Assembly (NCBI RefSeq): GCF_030409235.1
Contig: NZ_JAUFPO010000012.1
Span: 178,876-242,875 of the forward strand
Source of the DNA: Halomonas almeriensis
GTDB taxonomy: Bacteria; Pseudomonadota; Gammaproteobacteria; Pseudomonadales; Halomonadaceae
DNA: 64,000 nucleotides
Direction: 5' to 3'
Positions 56,275 through 64,000 of the stretch are shown one piece after another; positions within the stretch are counted from its first letter, which is position 1; each line of letters starts with the position of its first letter. A program made the translations under genes and the position numbers. Under the pieces are notes generated by a model. That model saw only the letters and a list, made by a program, of their open reading frames with translations. It had not been told where the DNA came from and ran no database searches.

Positions 56275-57546
56275 ATGCAAGCGCCTCTGCCCCTGCCACT
56301 GTCGACGCCCAACCGCAACCTGGTGCGTTTGACCATTGTTCGCGGCATCACCTGGACCGGCTTTCTCATCGGCGTGGTCATCGGTATCGCGGCGCTCGAT
56401 TTCGCCCTCGATATCCCGTCGGTCATCGCGGTGATGAGCGCCATGAGCCTGATCAACATCGCCACCTGGTGGCGCCTGGGCCGTCCCTGGACGGTCACCC
56501 ACGGGGAGTACCTGGCCCACCTGCTGGCGGACATGGCCGGCTTGACCCTGGTGTTCTACCTGATCGGCGGCTCGACCAACCCCTTCATCGGCTACTACCT
56601 GGTTCCGGTCACCATCGCCGCTGCCACCCTGCCCTGGCGCCATGCCTGGGTCGTTGCATCAGCTGGCATGGCGGGCTACAGCTTGCTGATGTTCTTCTAT
56701 CATCCGGTGCCACAACTGGGCATTCCGCATGCCGAAACCGGGCTGAACCTGCACACTCTGGGTATGTGGCTCAACTTCGCTCTGTCGGCGGGACTGGTCA
56801 CCTTTTTTATCTACAAGATGGCCCATGCCCTGCGCCACCGGGAGCAGTCTCTGTCACGTACCCGAGAATCTGCGCTGCGCAATGAGCAGGTACTGGCAGT
56901 GGCCACCCAGGCGGCCGGCACGGCCCATGAGCTGGGTACCCCGCTGTCGACAATGGCAGTCCTGCTGAGTGAAATGCGAGAGGATGCCAGGGACGACCCG
57001 GTTCTGACCCGGGACATCGAGATGCTTCGCGAACAGGTGGATACCTGCAAGTCGCGTCTGCGCCACCTGGTCGAAAACGCCGACCGCCGTCGCATGTCCA
57101 AGCCCGAGCCACGGGATGCTCGGGAGTGGCTGGACACGGTGATACAGCGCTGGCTGGTACTGCGGCCGGATGTCGATTATCACCTGACCATCAGCGAACG
57201 GCGGGGCCAGCCTTGCATCGCCGTCGACACGACTCTGGAACAGGCCCTGACCAATCTGCTCAACAATGCCGCCGACGCCAACCCGGCGGATATCACCATC
57301 AAGATGGACTGGAGCATGGACGAGGTGGTCATCGATATACGAGATCATGGGCCGGGGGTGACGCTGGACATTGCCGACCAGCTCGGCGAGACCTTTGTCT
57401 CGACCAAAAGCAAGGGGCTGGGTATCGGGCTCTTCCTGACACATGCCACCATCAATCGCTTCGGCGGGGGAGTCAGCCTGTACAATCACCCCGAGGGCGG
57501 CACGCTGACCGAGGTGAGTCTGCCGCGTGCCGACACCGCTGTATAA
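56275..57546 (+). CDS. regB: Redox-sensing histidine kinase, RegB/PrrB type
   Basis: 423-residue membrane kinase with six TM helices in residues about 25-185. The quinone-binding GGXXNPF motif is present as GGSTNPF in the loop before helix 4. The H-box is AAGTAHELGTPLSTM, the redox cysteine region is QVDTCKSRLRHL (equivalent to RegB Cys265), and the ATP domain has NLLNNAADANP, DHGPGV and KGLGIGLFLTHA. It senses the ubiquinone pool or oxygen level. ATG 56275 with GGAG at good spacing is preferred over upstream ATGs, which add a non-conserved tail. regA follows after 29 bases. Confidence 0.93.
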   Translation: MQAPLPLPLSTPNRNLVRLTIVRGITWTGFLIGVVIGIAALDFALDIPSVIAVMSAMSLINIATWWRLGRPWTVTHGEYLAHLLADMAGLTLVFYLIGGSTNPFIGYYLVPVTIAAATLPWRHAWVVASAGMAGYSLLMFFYHPVPQLGIPHAETGLNLHTLGMWLNFALSAGLVTFFIYKMAHALRHREQSLSRTRESALRNEQVLAVATQAAGTAHELGTPLSTMAVLLSEMREDARDDPVLTRDIEMLREQVDTCKSRLRHLVENADRRRMSKPEPRDAREWLDTVIQRWLVLRPDVDYHLTISERRGQPCIAVDTTLEQALTNLLNNAADANPADITIKMDWSMDEVVIDIRDHGPGVTLDIADQLGETFVSTKSKGLGIGLFLTHATINRFGGGVSLYNHPEGGTLTEVSLPRADTAV

Positions 57547-57575
57547 AGATGGGTACTGGAGAGGATTGCGAGACC

Positions 57576-58121
57576 ATGCAACCGACAACCACCACACAAC
57601 GTCTGCTGGTCATCGATGATGACGAGATGTTCTGCCATGTCATGCATCGCGCCATGTCACGACGTGGCTATGAAGTCCTGGTCGCCCGCGATGGCGAAAA
57701 AGCCCTGCAACTGGTGCGTGAATATCGTCCGCAGGAAGCGACACTCGATCTCAAGCTCGAGCATGAATCCGGCCTCAGGTTACTGCCGGAAATACTGAGT
57801 TTGGTTCCCGAGTGCCGCATCATCGTCCTAACCGGCTACTCGAGCATTGCCACCGCCGTTGAGGCCATCAAGCTGGGGGCGGTCAATTACCTGTGCAAGC
57901 CGGTTGATGGCGATGACGTCATGGCCGCACTATCCCGCAATGAGGGCGACCCGGCCGCCGACGTCGCAGAAGCCCCGCCCTCCATCAACCGCTTGACCTG
58001 GGAGCACATCCAGAAGGTGCTGCAGGAACACGACGGCAACATTTCGGCGACGGCCCGCGCACTGGGCATGCACCGTCGAACGTTGCAGCGCAAGCTGCAG
58101 AAACGGCCGGTCAGACACTAG
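57576..58121 (+). CDS. regA: Response regulator, RegA/PrrA type
   Basis: 181-residue two-domain regulator. The receiver has the acidic pair in LLVIDDDEMF, a phosphorylatable Asp in ATLDLKLEHESGL and Lys in NYLCKPVDGDD. The C-terminal Fis-like helix-turn-helix reads ISATARALGMHRRTLQRKLQKR, nearly invariant in RegA/PrrA/ActR/RoxR proteins. Together with RegB it should switch respiratory and redox genes according to oxygen; targets cannot be seen here. Confidence 0.94.
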   Translation: MQPTTTTQRLLVIDDDEMFCHVMHRAMSRRGYEVLVARDGEKALQLVREYRPQEATLDLKLEHESGLRLLPEILSLVPECRIIVLTGYSSIATAVEAIKLGAVNYLCKPVDGDDVMAALSRNEGDPAADVAEAPPSINRLTWEHIQKVLQEHDGNISATARALGMHRRTLQRKLQKRPVRH

Positions 58122-58169
58122 CGGGTCGACCGGCGTCACCGAGCGCGCTGGCAGGGCCGCTGTGGTGCC

Positions 58170-58748
58170 TCACATGTCCCGGGGCGCGAAGATACCCGGG
58201 GCATTGCGCCAGTAGCCCTTGTAGTCCATACCAAAACCGAATACATAGCGATCAGCTACCTCCAGCCCGCAGTAATCAGCCTTGAGCCCCTCGACCGCCT
58301 TGCGGTCATGCTGCTTGTCGACCAGCACCGCCGTGGAAATGCTGGCCGCGCCCGCCTGCCGGCAATATTCCAGAATCGCCGCCAGGGTCGAGCCTTCATC
58401 CAGGATGTCATCGACGATCACCACATGGCGGCCGGACATCGGCACCTCCGGTGAAACACGCCAGAAAAGCTCGCCCCCACGAGTGCCTCCGCGATAGCGC
58501 GTGGCGTGAAGATAGTCGACTTCCAGCGGAAACCCAAGGCGAGTCAGCAGATGCCCGGTCGTGATCAAACCGCCGTTCATCACGCAGTAGAAGACCGGGA
58601 GGCGATCGCCGAGATCGCGATTCAGGGCCTCGGCCATGCGATCGAGAGCGCGTTCGACCTGCGGCTGTGAAATCAGGCAGTCAGCACTATCCATGACCGC
58701 TTGCATGTCAGACAGTGACGGCAGTGTATCGGGATCGAGTTTGGACAT
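58170..58748 (-). CDS. Hypoxanthine-guanine phosphoribosyltransferase
   Basis: 192-residue purine salvage enzyme. FYCVMNGGLITTGHLL is the dimer/PPi loop and HVVIVDDILDEGSTLAAIL the 13-residue PRPP-binding motif with the two acidic residues; the C-terminal DRYVFGFGMDYKGYWRN is the purine-binding hood of the hypoxanthine-guanine type. Annotated hpt or 'hypoxanthine-guanine phosphoribosyltransferase' in relatives; in Halomonas-like genomes it is usually next to nagZ, as here. Confidence 0.92.
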   Translation of the reverse strand: MSKLDPDTLPSLSDMQAVMDSADCLISQPQVERALDRMAEALNRDLGDRLPVFYCVMNGGLITTGHLLTRLGFPLEVDYLHATRYRGGTRGGELFWRVSPEVPMSGRHVVIVDDILDEGSTLAAILEYCRQAGAASISTAVLVDKQHDRKAVEGLKADYCGLEVADRYVFGFGMDYKGYWRNAPGIFAPRDM

Positions 58749-58787
58749 CGTAAGCTCGTCTTGTGAGTAGCTGGGTAACAGGGTATG

Positions 58788-59801
58788 TCAGTCGGCGGCC
58801 ATGGACTCGAGGCGTGCATGAAGGCGACGCCAGCGCGGCAAGGCCATCAGGGCATCGAGATCCGGTCGGGCACGCCCGTAACGCAACTTGCCGGTGCGCC
58901 GCGATACCTGCCCCTGGCAGGCATCCAGCACCTCGAGGGCCGCCTGGCGGTCGTTGCACACCAGCAGCGTATCGCAGCCGGCCTCCAGCGCCTGACGCGC
59001 CCGCTCGGCCGGCGCCCCGGCGGAGCAGGCGCCGGCCATGCTGAGATCATCGGAAAAGATGGTACCCTTGAAGCCAAAGGATTCGCGCAACATGCCAAGC
59101 CAGGCCGGCGAAAAACCGGCGGGACGGTGATCAAAGTCGGGATACAGGACATGGGCTGGCATCATGCCATCCAGCCGCGGGGCCAGCTCGCAGAACGGGA
59201 TCAGATCATGAGACCGAAGGCTCTCCATGGACCGCGGGTCCTCGGGCAGCTCATGATGGGAGTCAGCGGCCACACCACCATGCCCGGGAAAATGCTTGCC
59301 GATGGCGCACATACCGGCCTCATGGAGGCCGGATACAAAGGCGCCGGCCAGGACGCTGACGATCTCGGGATCACCACTGAAACTGCGGTCACCGATGACC
59401 GATGAGATACCGCTATCGACATCCAGGACGGGGGCAAAGCTGATGTCAAGCCAGCACGCTGCCATCTCCATGCCCAGCAGCCAGCCGGTATCCTGGCAGA
59501 GGCGACGGGCATCCTCCGGAGATAGCGAATACTCCTGCCCTAGGCGTGACATCGAGGGTAGGCGTGTGACGCCCTGGCGAAGACGCTGCACGCGTCCTCC
59601 TTCCTGATCGATGGCCAACAGCAGGTCGGGACGCACCCGACGGATTGACTGACAAAGCTCGCGTACCTGGGAGGCATCCTCGACATTGCGACCAAACAGT
59701 ATGACGCCGCCCACCGCCGGGTGACCCAGCATCTGCTGTTCGTCCTCGCGGAGAAGAGGACCTTCCAGGTCCAGCATCACGGGTCCGAGTGTCTGGCTCA
59801 T
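58788..59801 (-). CDS. nagZ: Beta-N-acetylhexosaminidase of muropeptide recycling
   Basis: 337-residue glycoside hydrolase family 3 enzyme removing GlcNAc from 1,6-anhydro-muropeptides in the cytosol; its product influences AmpC induction in related bacteria. The signature KHFPGHGGVAADSHHELP contains the mobile loop with the catalytic His-Asp dyad, AIDQEGGRVQRL the substrate-binding Glu/Arg, and FSDDLSMAGAC the nucleophile Asp. ATG 59801 follows AGGAAG. It lies 39 bases ahead of the phosphoribosyltransferase on the same strand. Confidence 0.96.
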   Translation of the reverse strand: MSQTLGPVMLDLEGPLLREDEQQMLGHPAVGGVILFGRNVEDASQVRELCQSIRRVRPDLLLAIDQEGGRVQRLRQGVTRLPSMSRLGQEYSLSPEDARRLCQDTGWLLGMEMAACWLDISFAPVLDVDSGISSVIGDRSFSGDPEIVSVLAGAFVSGLHEAGMCAIGKHFPGHGGVAADSHHELPEDPRSMESLRSHDLIPFCELAPRLDGMMPAHVLYPDFDHRPAGFSPAWLGMLRESFGFKGTIFSDDLSMAGACSAGAPAERARQALEAGCDTLLVCNDRQAALEVLDACQGQVSRRTGKLRYGRARPDLDALMALPRWRRLHARLESMAAD

Positions 59802-59945
59802 GGTCGCTTCCTGACGAAATGAAGGCCAGATTCTAGACCATCCCATGGCTGGGTGACAGCCCGTAACCCCGCTCTTCGGCCTGGCCGGCGGACACCAGGC
59901 CAAACACTACGTACAATGAAGCGGTCGCCAAGCAAGGAGTCATTG

Positions 59946-60797
59946 ATGCCAAGTCCTCTGCCCCCCTGGCTGGTCGGGCCGATTGCCATGCTGCTCGGTT
60001 TGAGCCTGGGCAGCTTCGTCAACGTGGTCATTACCCGCCTGCCCGTGATGCTGATGCGCCAGTGGCGCAGCGAGGCCCGCGAAGCCCTGTCACTGGAAGC
60101 GGAGTCAGCGCCGCTTTTCAACCTCGTGCGGCCCGATTCGATGTGTCCGAGTTGCGAGTCCCCCATAGCCTGGCGCCACAAGCTGCCACTGGTCAGCTGG
60201 CTGATGCTGCGTGGCCGCTGCGCCGACTGTCAGGCACGGATCAGCCCCCAGTACCCGCTGGTAGAGCTCCTCGGGGGGCTTCTTGCCCTGGCCGTGGTGC
60301 TGCTGCATGGCGTGAGCTGGGAGACCGCCTTCCTGCTTGGCGCCTGCCTGACCCTGCTGGCATTGGCGGTGATCGACCTGCGCCTGCAGCTACTGCCCGA
60401 TATCCTGACCCTGCCCTTGCTCTGGGCCGGGCTCTTCTACCACTGGTTGCTGGTTCCTCTCGCCCTGCCGGACGCCGTTCTCGGGGCGATGCTCGGCTAC
60501 CTGGTGCTCTGGGGCTTTCATGGTGTCTTTCATCTGGCGACCGGCAAGCAGGGGATGGGCCAAGGCGACTTCAAGCTGCTGGCCGCCCTGGGCGCCTGGC
60601 TGGGCTGGACCTACCTGCCCCTGTTACTGCTGATCGCGGCCGCCTCCGGTACACTCTATGGAATGGCCATTCAGGCCAGGGATCCTCGACAACGTGGTCA
60701 AGCCATTGCCTTCGGGCCTTGGCTGGCCATGGCGGGCTGGCTGATGTTGATGGCCGGCGAACCCTTGATGGCGTGGTACCTCCAATGGATGAACTGA
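59946..60797 (+). CDS. pilD: Prepilin peptidase / N-methyltransferase
   Basis: 283-residue inner-membrane aspartyl protease that cleaves and N-methylates type IV prepilins and type II secretion pseudopilins. The N-terminal domain has GSFVNVVITRLPVML and two CxxC pairs (CPSCESPIAWRH and GRCADCQARIS); the catalytic aspartates are in AVIDLRLQLLPD and GQGDFKLLAALGAW. AAGGAG precedes ATG 59946. coaE overlaps its end by 13 bases, giving the standard pilD-coaE-yacG order; pilBC are not in the window. Confidence 0.96.
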   Translation: MPSPLPPWLVGPIAMLLGLSLGSFVNVVITRLPVMLMRQWRSEAREALSLEAESAPLFNLVRPDSMCPSCESPIAWRHKLPLVSWLMLRGRCADCQARISPQYPLVELLGGLLALAVVLLHGVSWETAFLLGACLTLLALAVIDLRLQLLPDILTLPLLWAGLFYHWLLVPLALPDAVLGAMLGYLVLWGFHGVFHLATGKQGMGQGDFKLLAALGAWLGWTYLPLLLLIAAASGTLYGMAIQARDPRQRGQAIAFGPWLAMAGWLMLMAGEPLMAWYLQWMN

Positions 60798-61423
60798 CCC
60801 CTCGCCCGCTTGTCATCGGCATGACAGGCGGCATCGCTTCAGGAAAATCCACCGTTGCCCGCGTTTTTTCACGGCTCGGCATTCCCTGGGTGGATGCGGA
60901 TGATGTGGCCAGGGAGATCGTGGCACCGGGCGAGCCGGCCCTGGCGGAAATTCGTCAACGCTACGGCGCCAGGCTGATGCTCGACGACGGTTGCCTCGAC
61001 CGGCGGGCACTCCGCGAGATCGTCTTTGCCGATCCCGCGGAACGGCAGTGGCTCGAATCCATCACCCATCCGCGCATACGAACCCGGCTGATTGAATGGC
61101 TGGACACCTTTCACTGGCGAGGGGCGCCCTACGCCCTGCTCATCTCGCCACTGCTCTTCGAGTCCGGACAGCAGGAGCTGGTCGACCGCTGCCTGGTCAT
61201 CGATGTGCCGGAGTACCTGCAGGTTGAGCGCACCGCCAGACGCGATGATGTCGACGAAGCTCAGGCACGCGACATTGTCGCCGCCCAGATGACGCGAGAG
61301 CAGCGACTGGCCCGCGCCGACGACGTGCTCTGCAATGACGGCAGCCCCGAATCTCTCGAGGCACAGATCAAGAGACTGGACCAGCAATATCGCGACATGC
61401 CGAGATTGCCAGGGAACAACTGA
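60785..61423 (+). CDS. coaE: Dephospho-CoA kinase
   Basis: Last step of coenzyme A synthesis. The 212-residue P-loop kinase has MTGGIASGKSTVARVF (Walker A), VDADDVAREIV (the family's DAD motif) and LISPLLFESGQQELVDRCLVI, and ends with a lid helix RLARADDVLCNDGS. The usual L-EPLLxE-type segment is SPLLFESG here. It starts 13 bases before the pilD stop, so translation is coupled. Confidence 0.95.
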   Translation: MDELTPRPLVIGMTGGIASGKSTVARVFSRLGIPWVDADDVAREIVAPGEPALAEIRQRYGARLMLDDGCLDRRALREIVFADPAERQWLESITHPRIRTRLIEWLDTFHWRGAPYALLISPLLFESGQQELVDRCLVIDVPEYLQVERTARRDDVDEAQARDIVAAQMTREQRLARADDVLCNDGSPESLEAQIKRLDQQYRDMPRLPGNN

Positions 61424-61469
61424 TCGCGCATCATACGTCGCCAACCACCCGCGATTCCGACGAGACCCC

Positions 61470-61700
61470 ATGGCCGAAACTTCGACACAGCGCCCACTTG
61501 AAGTTGCCTGTCCACAATGCCGCAATACGGTGGCCTGGACAGCGGAGAACCCTTATCGTCCCTTCTGTAGCAAACGTTGCCGTTTGCTGGACCTGGGCGC
61601 CTGGGCGGAAGAGTCACACCGTATTGCCGGAGAGCCAGCCATGGACGAGGCCGATATAGACGCCATGCTGGCACGGTCCGATCGTGATGCCAGTGAGTAA
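61470..61700 (+). CDS. yacG: DNA gyrase inhibitor YacG (zinc-binding)
   Basis: 76-residue zinc protein that binds GyrB and blocks DNA gyrase. The four zinc cysteines are in VACPQCRNTVAW and RPFCSKRCRLLDLG, followed by WAEESHRIAGEP, all conserved. It sits in the usual place behind coaE. Its TAA stop overlaps the next ATG (TAATG). Confidence 0.94.
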   Translation: MAETSTQRPLEVACPQCRNTVAWTAENPYRPFCSKRCRLLDLGAWAEESHRIAGEPAMDEADIDAMLARSDRDASE

Positions 61701-62584
61701 TGCATAGCATGATGCAAGCGCCGCAATACCGGCTGCTCGCCGAACTGGAAGCCGTGTTTGATCAGCTTGTCGAGCGCACCGATCATCTGGTGGATACCTG
61801 GCGGCAAAGCCGGGCATCAGCCTGGTCGTTCGATACATCCCGCGCAGACGCTACCTGGCTCAGACGTGCCCTGCTGGACTTCTGGTACGAGGACGGCCAG
61901 GACGGGCGAAGCACGCGGCGCTATATCGGACTTGTGGCCGCCAACGAAGCCGTCATGGCTCGGTTGCAGGAGGTCAATGCGACCAAGCAGCAACTGGGTC
62001 AACTGGTGGCCAAGATACGTCGCGACGTCCCGGGCCTGATACCCGAAATCAAGGCAGTCCTGCCCTTTCGTCATCCAGCCTTGCATGAACACCTGAGTGG
62101 TGCCGGCCTGGCACGCCTGCATCTCAAGCAATGCTGGCGGAGCATTCCGCAAGCCGAAAGCGAGGTATCAAGGGTCCGACTGGCCTGGTACCGCAGCGGT
62201 CGGTCGATCAAGCGACTCAGCGTCCGTGACGCTGAACTCTTACTCCATGAACTGGATACCGATGCCGCTCATGTGCGTCTGCAACTGGACAAGCTGGGGA
62301 GACTTCAGGCAAGCGAACCCCTGGCGCAGGTCCAGGAACAAGCTCCCCTGATGCGCGCCAACATCTTTTACAGCACTCCCCTGGAAGACGGTCACAGCCG
62401 CAAGGCGATGAACATCGCGCTTCCTCTGTTCATCCCCAGTGAGAATGGGCAGCTCCCCGACGTCAACCAGCCTCCGGATAGCCCCCCAGCGCAACGCAGC
62501 CGCGCCAAGCGCCGTGACGCGCGTCTGGAGGAAACCGCGTTGCTGCCGAGTATCAGAGTCTACCGCTACCAACGGGGTCAATGA
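61700..62584 (+). CDS. Tus-like DNA replication terminus site-binding protein
   Basis: 294-residue protein that I assign to the Ter-binding (Tus) family from its overall layout and C terminus. Similar stretches include the middle LRLAWYRSGRSIKRLSVRDAELLLHEL region, and near the end RKAMNIALPLFIPSENGQLPDVNQ followed by LPSIRVYRYQRGQ, which parallels the [20 protein letters not shown] and LIIPRLHLY end of E. coli Tus. Tus binds Ter sites and blocks replication forks from one side. The start overlaps yacG (TAATG); a second ATG lies three codons in. The match is remote in the N-terminal half, so function in fork arrest is likely but unproven. Confidence 0.65.
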   Translation: MHSMMQAPQYRLLAELEAVFDQLVERTDHLVDTWRQSRASAWSFDTSRADATWLRRALLDFWYEDGQDGRSTRRYIGLVAANEAVMARLQEVNATKQQLGQLVAKIRRDVPGLIPEIKAVLPFRHPALHEHLSGAGLARLHLKQCWRSIPQAESEVSRVRLAWYRSGRSIKRLSVRDAELLLHELDTDAAHVRLQLDKLGRLQASEPLAQVQEQAPLMRANIFYSTPLEDGHSRKAMNIALPLFIPSENGQLPDVNQPPDSPPAQRSRAKRRDARLEETALLPSIRVYRYQRGQ

Positions 62585-62599
62585 GCGCTTTTCGCCGGG

Positions 62600-62875
62600 T
62601 CAAGCAATGCGCCCCAGGGCCTTCATGGTGCTCAGCAGGTCACTCACGCTCTCCGCCGGAAGGGCATACTCCCGCATCAACGTTTCCAGTTGCTGCTTGA
62701 ACGCCACCTCGCGCTCCACTGGCGTGGCCTCGGACGTCTCAGCAGCCGGAGAACGGGGCTGCTCACCGGGCTGCTCGAGATCTCGCAACGCCTCGGCAAA
62801 CGCATCATCAAGCTCACGAAACTTACGGAGCTTTTCGCGCTCATCCAGAGGTTGCCGTGTATTCTGATATTTCAT
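62600..62875 (-). CDS. Hypothetical protein, charged and helical
   Basis: 91 residues that I do not recognise. The N-terminal half is strongly charged and probably helical (REKLRKFRELDDAFAEALRDLEQP), a Pro/Ser/Glu-rich linker follows (about 38-52), and a second amphipathic helix (VEREVAFKQQLETLMREYALPAESVSDLLSTMKAL) ends the protein. No TM helix, signal or cysteine is present. No clear ribosome site precedes the ATG. It is convergent with the Tus-like gene with 15 bases between them. A nucleoid- or partner-binding role would fit this shape but is a guess. Confidence 0.55.
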   Translation of the reverse strand: MKYQNTRQPLDEREKLRKFRELDDAFAEALRDLEQPGEQPRSPAAETSEATPVEREVAFKQQLETLMREYALPAESVSDLLSTMKALGRIA

Positions 62876-63268
62876 TAGCTAATATTGATTTCCAAGTCTA
62901 GCCTTGAAAAAAGCCGTGGGTTGACCGTGCCTATCTTGCTTGGGCTCCTCTGAAACCAGTATACCCGCCATTCCGGCTCAGGGCACACAACCCCTGGTAT
63001 ACAGGCTCGGCTAATTCGCACATATTGCTCTAAAACGCGCAGACATCGCCAGTTTTCGTGCCTTGCGTGTCGATGAGCAGCGTAAAAGAGCCTTTATTAA
63101 CATATGCTAATTCAAGATAAAAACGATAATCAATTGCACTGCTCCGGGCAATCAAAATGTTTGTGGACAATGCAAACATGACCGCTCATCGAGTGCAGGG
63201 ATGGTGAGAGACAACCAGAGGCATGGCGATCAGCCACGAAATTATGCGGGCGGAGGTATGGCTGCTGA
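62876..63268. other. Non-coding, relatively AT-rich region
   Basis: 393 bases in which I see no gene on either strand. The sequence from about 63080 to 63150 is clearly AT-rich (TTATTAACATATGCTAATTC), suggesting an old promoter region for the decayed AraC gene that follows. GTATAC occurs at about 62961 and 62998 on either side of GC-rich sequence, a possible loose inverted repeat. GC content and codon structure of the core genes are lost here. Confidence 0.45.
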
Positions 63269-63558
63269 ACACCTTGGCCCCCTGCCAACCTGGAAGAGCT
63301 GACCCGATGCATCGGCTACTCGCCGTCACAGATTCGTCGGCGATTTCACGAGATATTCGGCATATCACCCGGGGCTTACCGGAACCAGCTTCGCATGGCC
63401 AAGTCCGCCCGGCTTTTGGTGCAAACGCCCATGAGCATTCGCGCAATTGCCATGCCTACAGCTACCACAATCATTCGTCTAGCCTTGCCACCGGCTTTCC
63501 GACTGATGTCTCTACCCGAGCAACGCCAGGTGCGCCTGCCTCTAAACAACACTCATGA
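63269..63558 (+). pseudogene. AraC-family regulator remnant (helix-turn-helix domain only)
   Basis: Only the C-terminal DNA-binding domain of an AraC/XylS regulator is left. From about 63287 one frame reads NLEELTRCIGYSPSQIRRR, FHEIFGISPGAYRNQLRMAK and SARLLVQTPMSIRAIA, the first helix-turn-helix and connecting helix. At about 63450 homology moves to another frame, YHNHSSSLATGFPTD, which is the second recognition helix, and then decays. No N-terminal sensor domain or usable start is found upstream. The gene is therefore frameshifted and 5'-deleted, in keeping with the adjacent insertion sequence. Confidence 0.75.
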
Positions 63559-63824
63559 TCTGAAGGATGCACTCTGCTTCATGAGTTATCTCAACTTTTC
63601 CGGTAAAGGCAAAACACTGAAGGGCGACCCAGTCCAGTAGATTCCACAATCACGGGGACTGAAGTTGTGCATCGCCATTGCTGACAGCCTCTAACAACAG
63701 AAGGCCCTGTCGCTTATCAACGAGAGGGCCACTTGAAACTGCAACTAACGTTATGAACGCCTAAGTGCCTGATCTGATATTTTCGAGTATAATCCGCCTC
63801 AGGATCACTGACACGGATGGAACC

Positions 63825-64000
63825 ATGGCAAGGCGCTTCGTTGCCCCTCTCACTGAATCTGAACAAAAAACGCTGTCCTCCGCCTATCACCATGGTGAGA
63901 AGCGCGCCCTACGTCGGCGTGCGCATGCCATCCTGTTGAGTAATCAAGGCCATACAATCAACCAAATCAGTGAGATACTGCAGGTTCGCCGCGATGCTGT
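63825..64000 (+). CDS. IS630-family transposase, N-terminal part (cut by window end)
   Basis: 58 codons are visible from ATG 63825. RRFVAPLTESEQKTLSSAYHH, KRALRRRAHAILLSNQG and TINQISEILQVRRDAV form the N-terminal helix-turn-helix of IS630 transposases, which bind the element ends; the DDE catalytic core would lie beyond the window. The element's left end probably lies between about 63740 and 63790, around CCTGATCTGATATTTTCG. IS630 elements insert at TA, but the exact border cannot be fixed without the other end. Confidence 0.85.
   Translation, partial: MARRFVAPLTESEQKTLSSAYHHGEKRALRRRAHAILLSNQGHTINQISEILQVRRDA

Overview
The window is a 64 kb stretch of GC-rich gammaproteobacterial chromosome, most likely from a moderately halophilic Halomonas-like bacterium. 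The evidence is ectoine genes (ectA, ectC) very close to the Halomonas type, tusDCBE, RegB/RegA, a YejABEF-type peptide transporter and the pilD-coaE-yacG group. Most genes are core metabolism and are packed into short co-directional runs with stop/start overlaps. There are no CRISPR arrays, rRNA genes or prophage modules. One tRNA is present, tRNA-Ser(UGA) at 33078-33167.

Layout. 1-2704: 3' part of glutathione reductase, a MITE-like element, then ectA and ectC with ectB missing between them. 3027-6408: a three-gene membrane cassette (retropepsin-like lipoprotein, inactive transglutaminase fused to 7 TM helices, ATP-grasp ligase). 6470-7710: zur, hisI, yidD. 7920-11648: sufE, a tyrosine recombinase divergent from a KfrA-like coiled-coil DNA-binding gene, nfuA. 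11903-19250: metH, a MATE exporter, cysI with its DUF934 partner. 19338-23238: smr, a GGCT-like gene, mgtC, arsC/wrbA/DUF2069, pdxH. 23245-29904: a Pat-type lysine acetyltransferase divergent from a histone-deacetylase-like gene, an XRE-cupin regulator, DUF1244, moaB, moeA. 29905-33167: acpH, tusEBCD, a BI-1 family gene, tRNA-Ser.

33213-39057 is the most accessory-looking part. It holds a small secreted protein with three DGGVQS repeats, a decayed IS1380-family transposase, two tiny stress-type membrane proteins (YqaE/Pmp3 and YeaQ/GlsB types), a K+/H+ antiporter gene split by a single-base frameshift, and an orphan NMT1/THI5-like binding protein. 39124-47827: esterase, queuosine-precursor transporter, ArsR regulator, sohB, SCP2-domain protein, nudC-dnaQ-rnhA-methyltransferase operon, gloB, mltD-like. 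47872-53443: yejABEF. 53494-62584: rsuA, omega-amidase, rarD, regB/regA, hpt, nagZ, pilD-coaE-yacG and a Tus-like terminus-binding protein. The right end (62600-64000) is decayed: a hypothetical gene, an AraC-family remnant and the start of an IS630-family transposase cut by the window edge.

Functional themes are osmoadaptation (ectoine, the cassette beside it, the antiporter, YqaE), sulfur and thiol handling (gor, cysI, tus, sufE, nfuA, gloB, metH), redox sensing (RegBA) and reversible protein acetylation. The points most worth a second look are the missing ectB, the three-gene cassette beside the ectoine genes, the recombinase/KfrA pair with its palindromic intergenic region, and the DGGVQS-repeat protein. 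Family assignments are by reading the translated proteins; no database search was possible.
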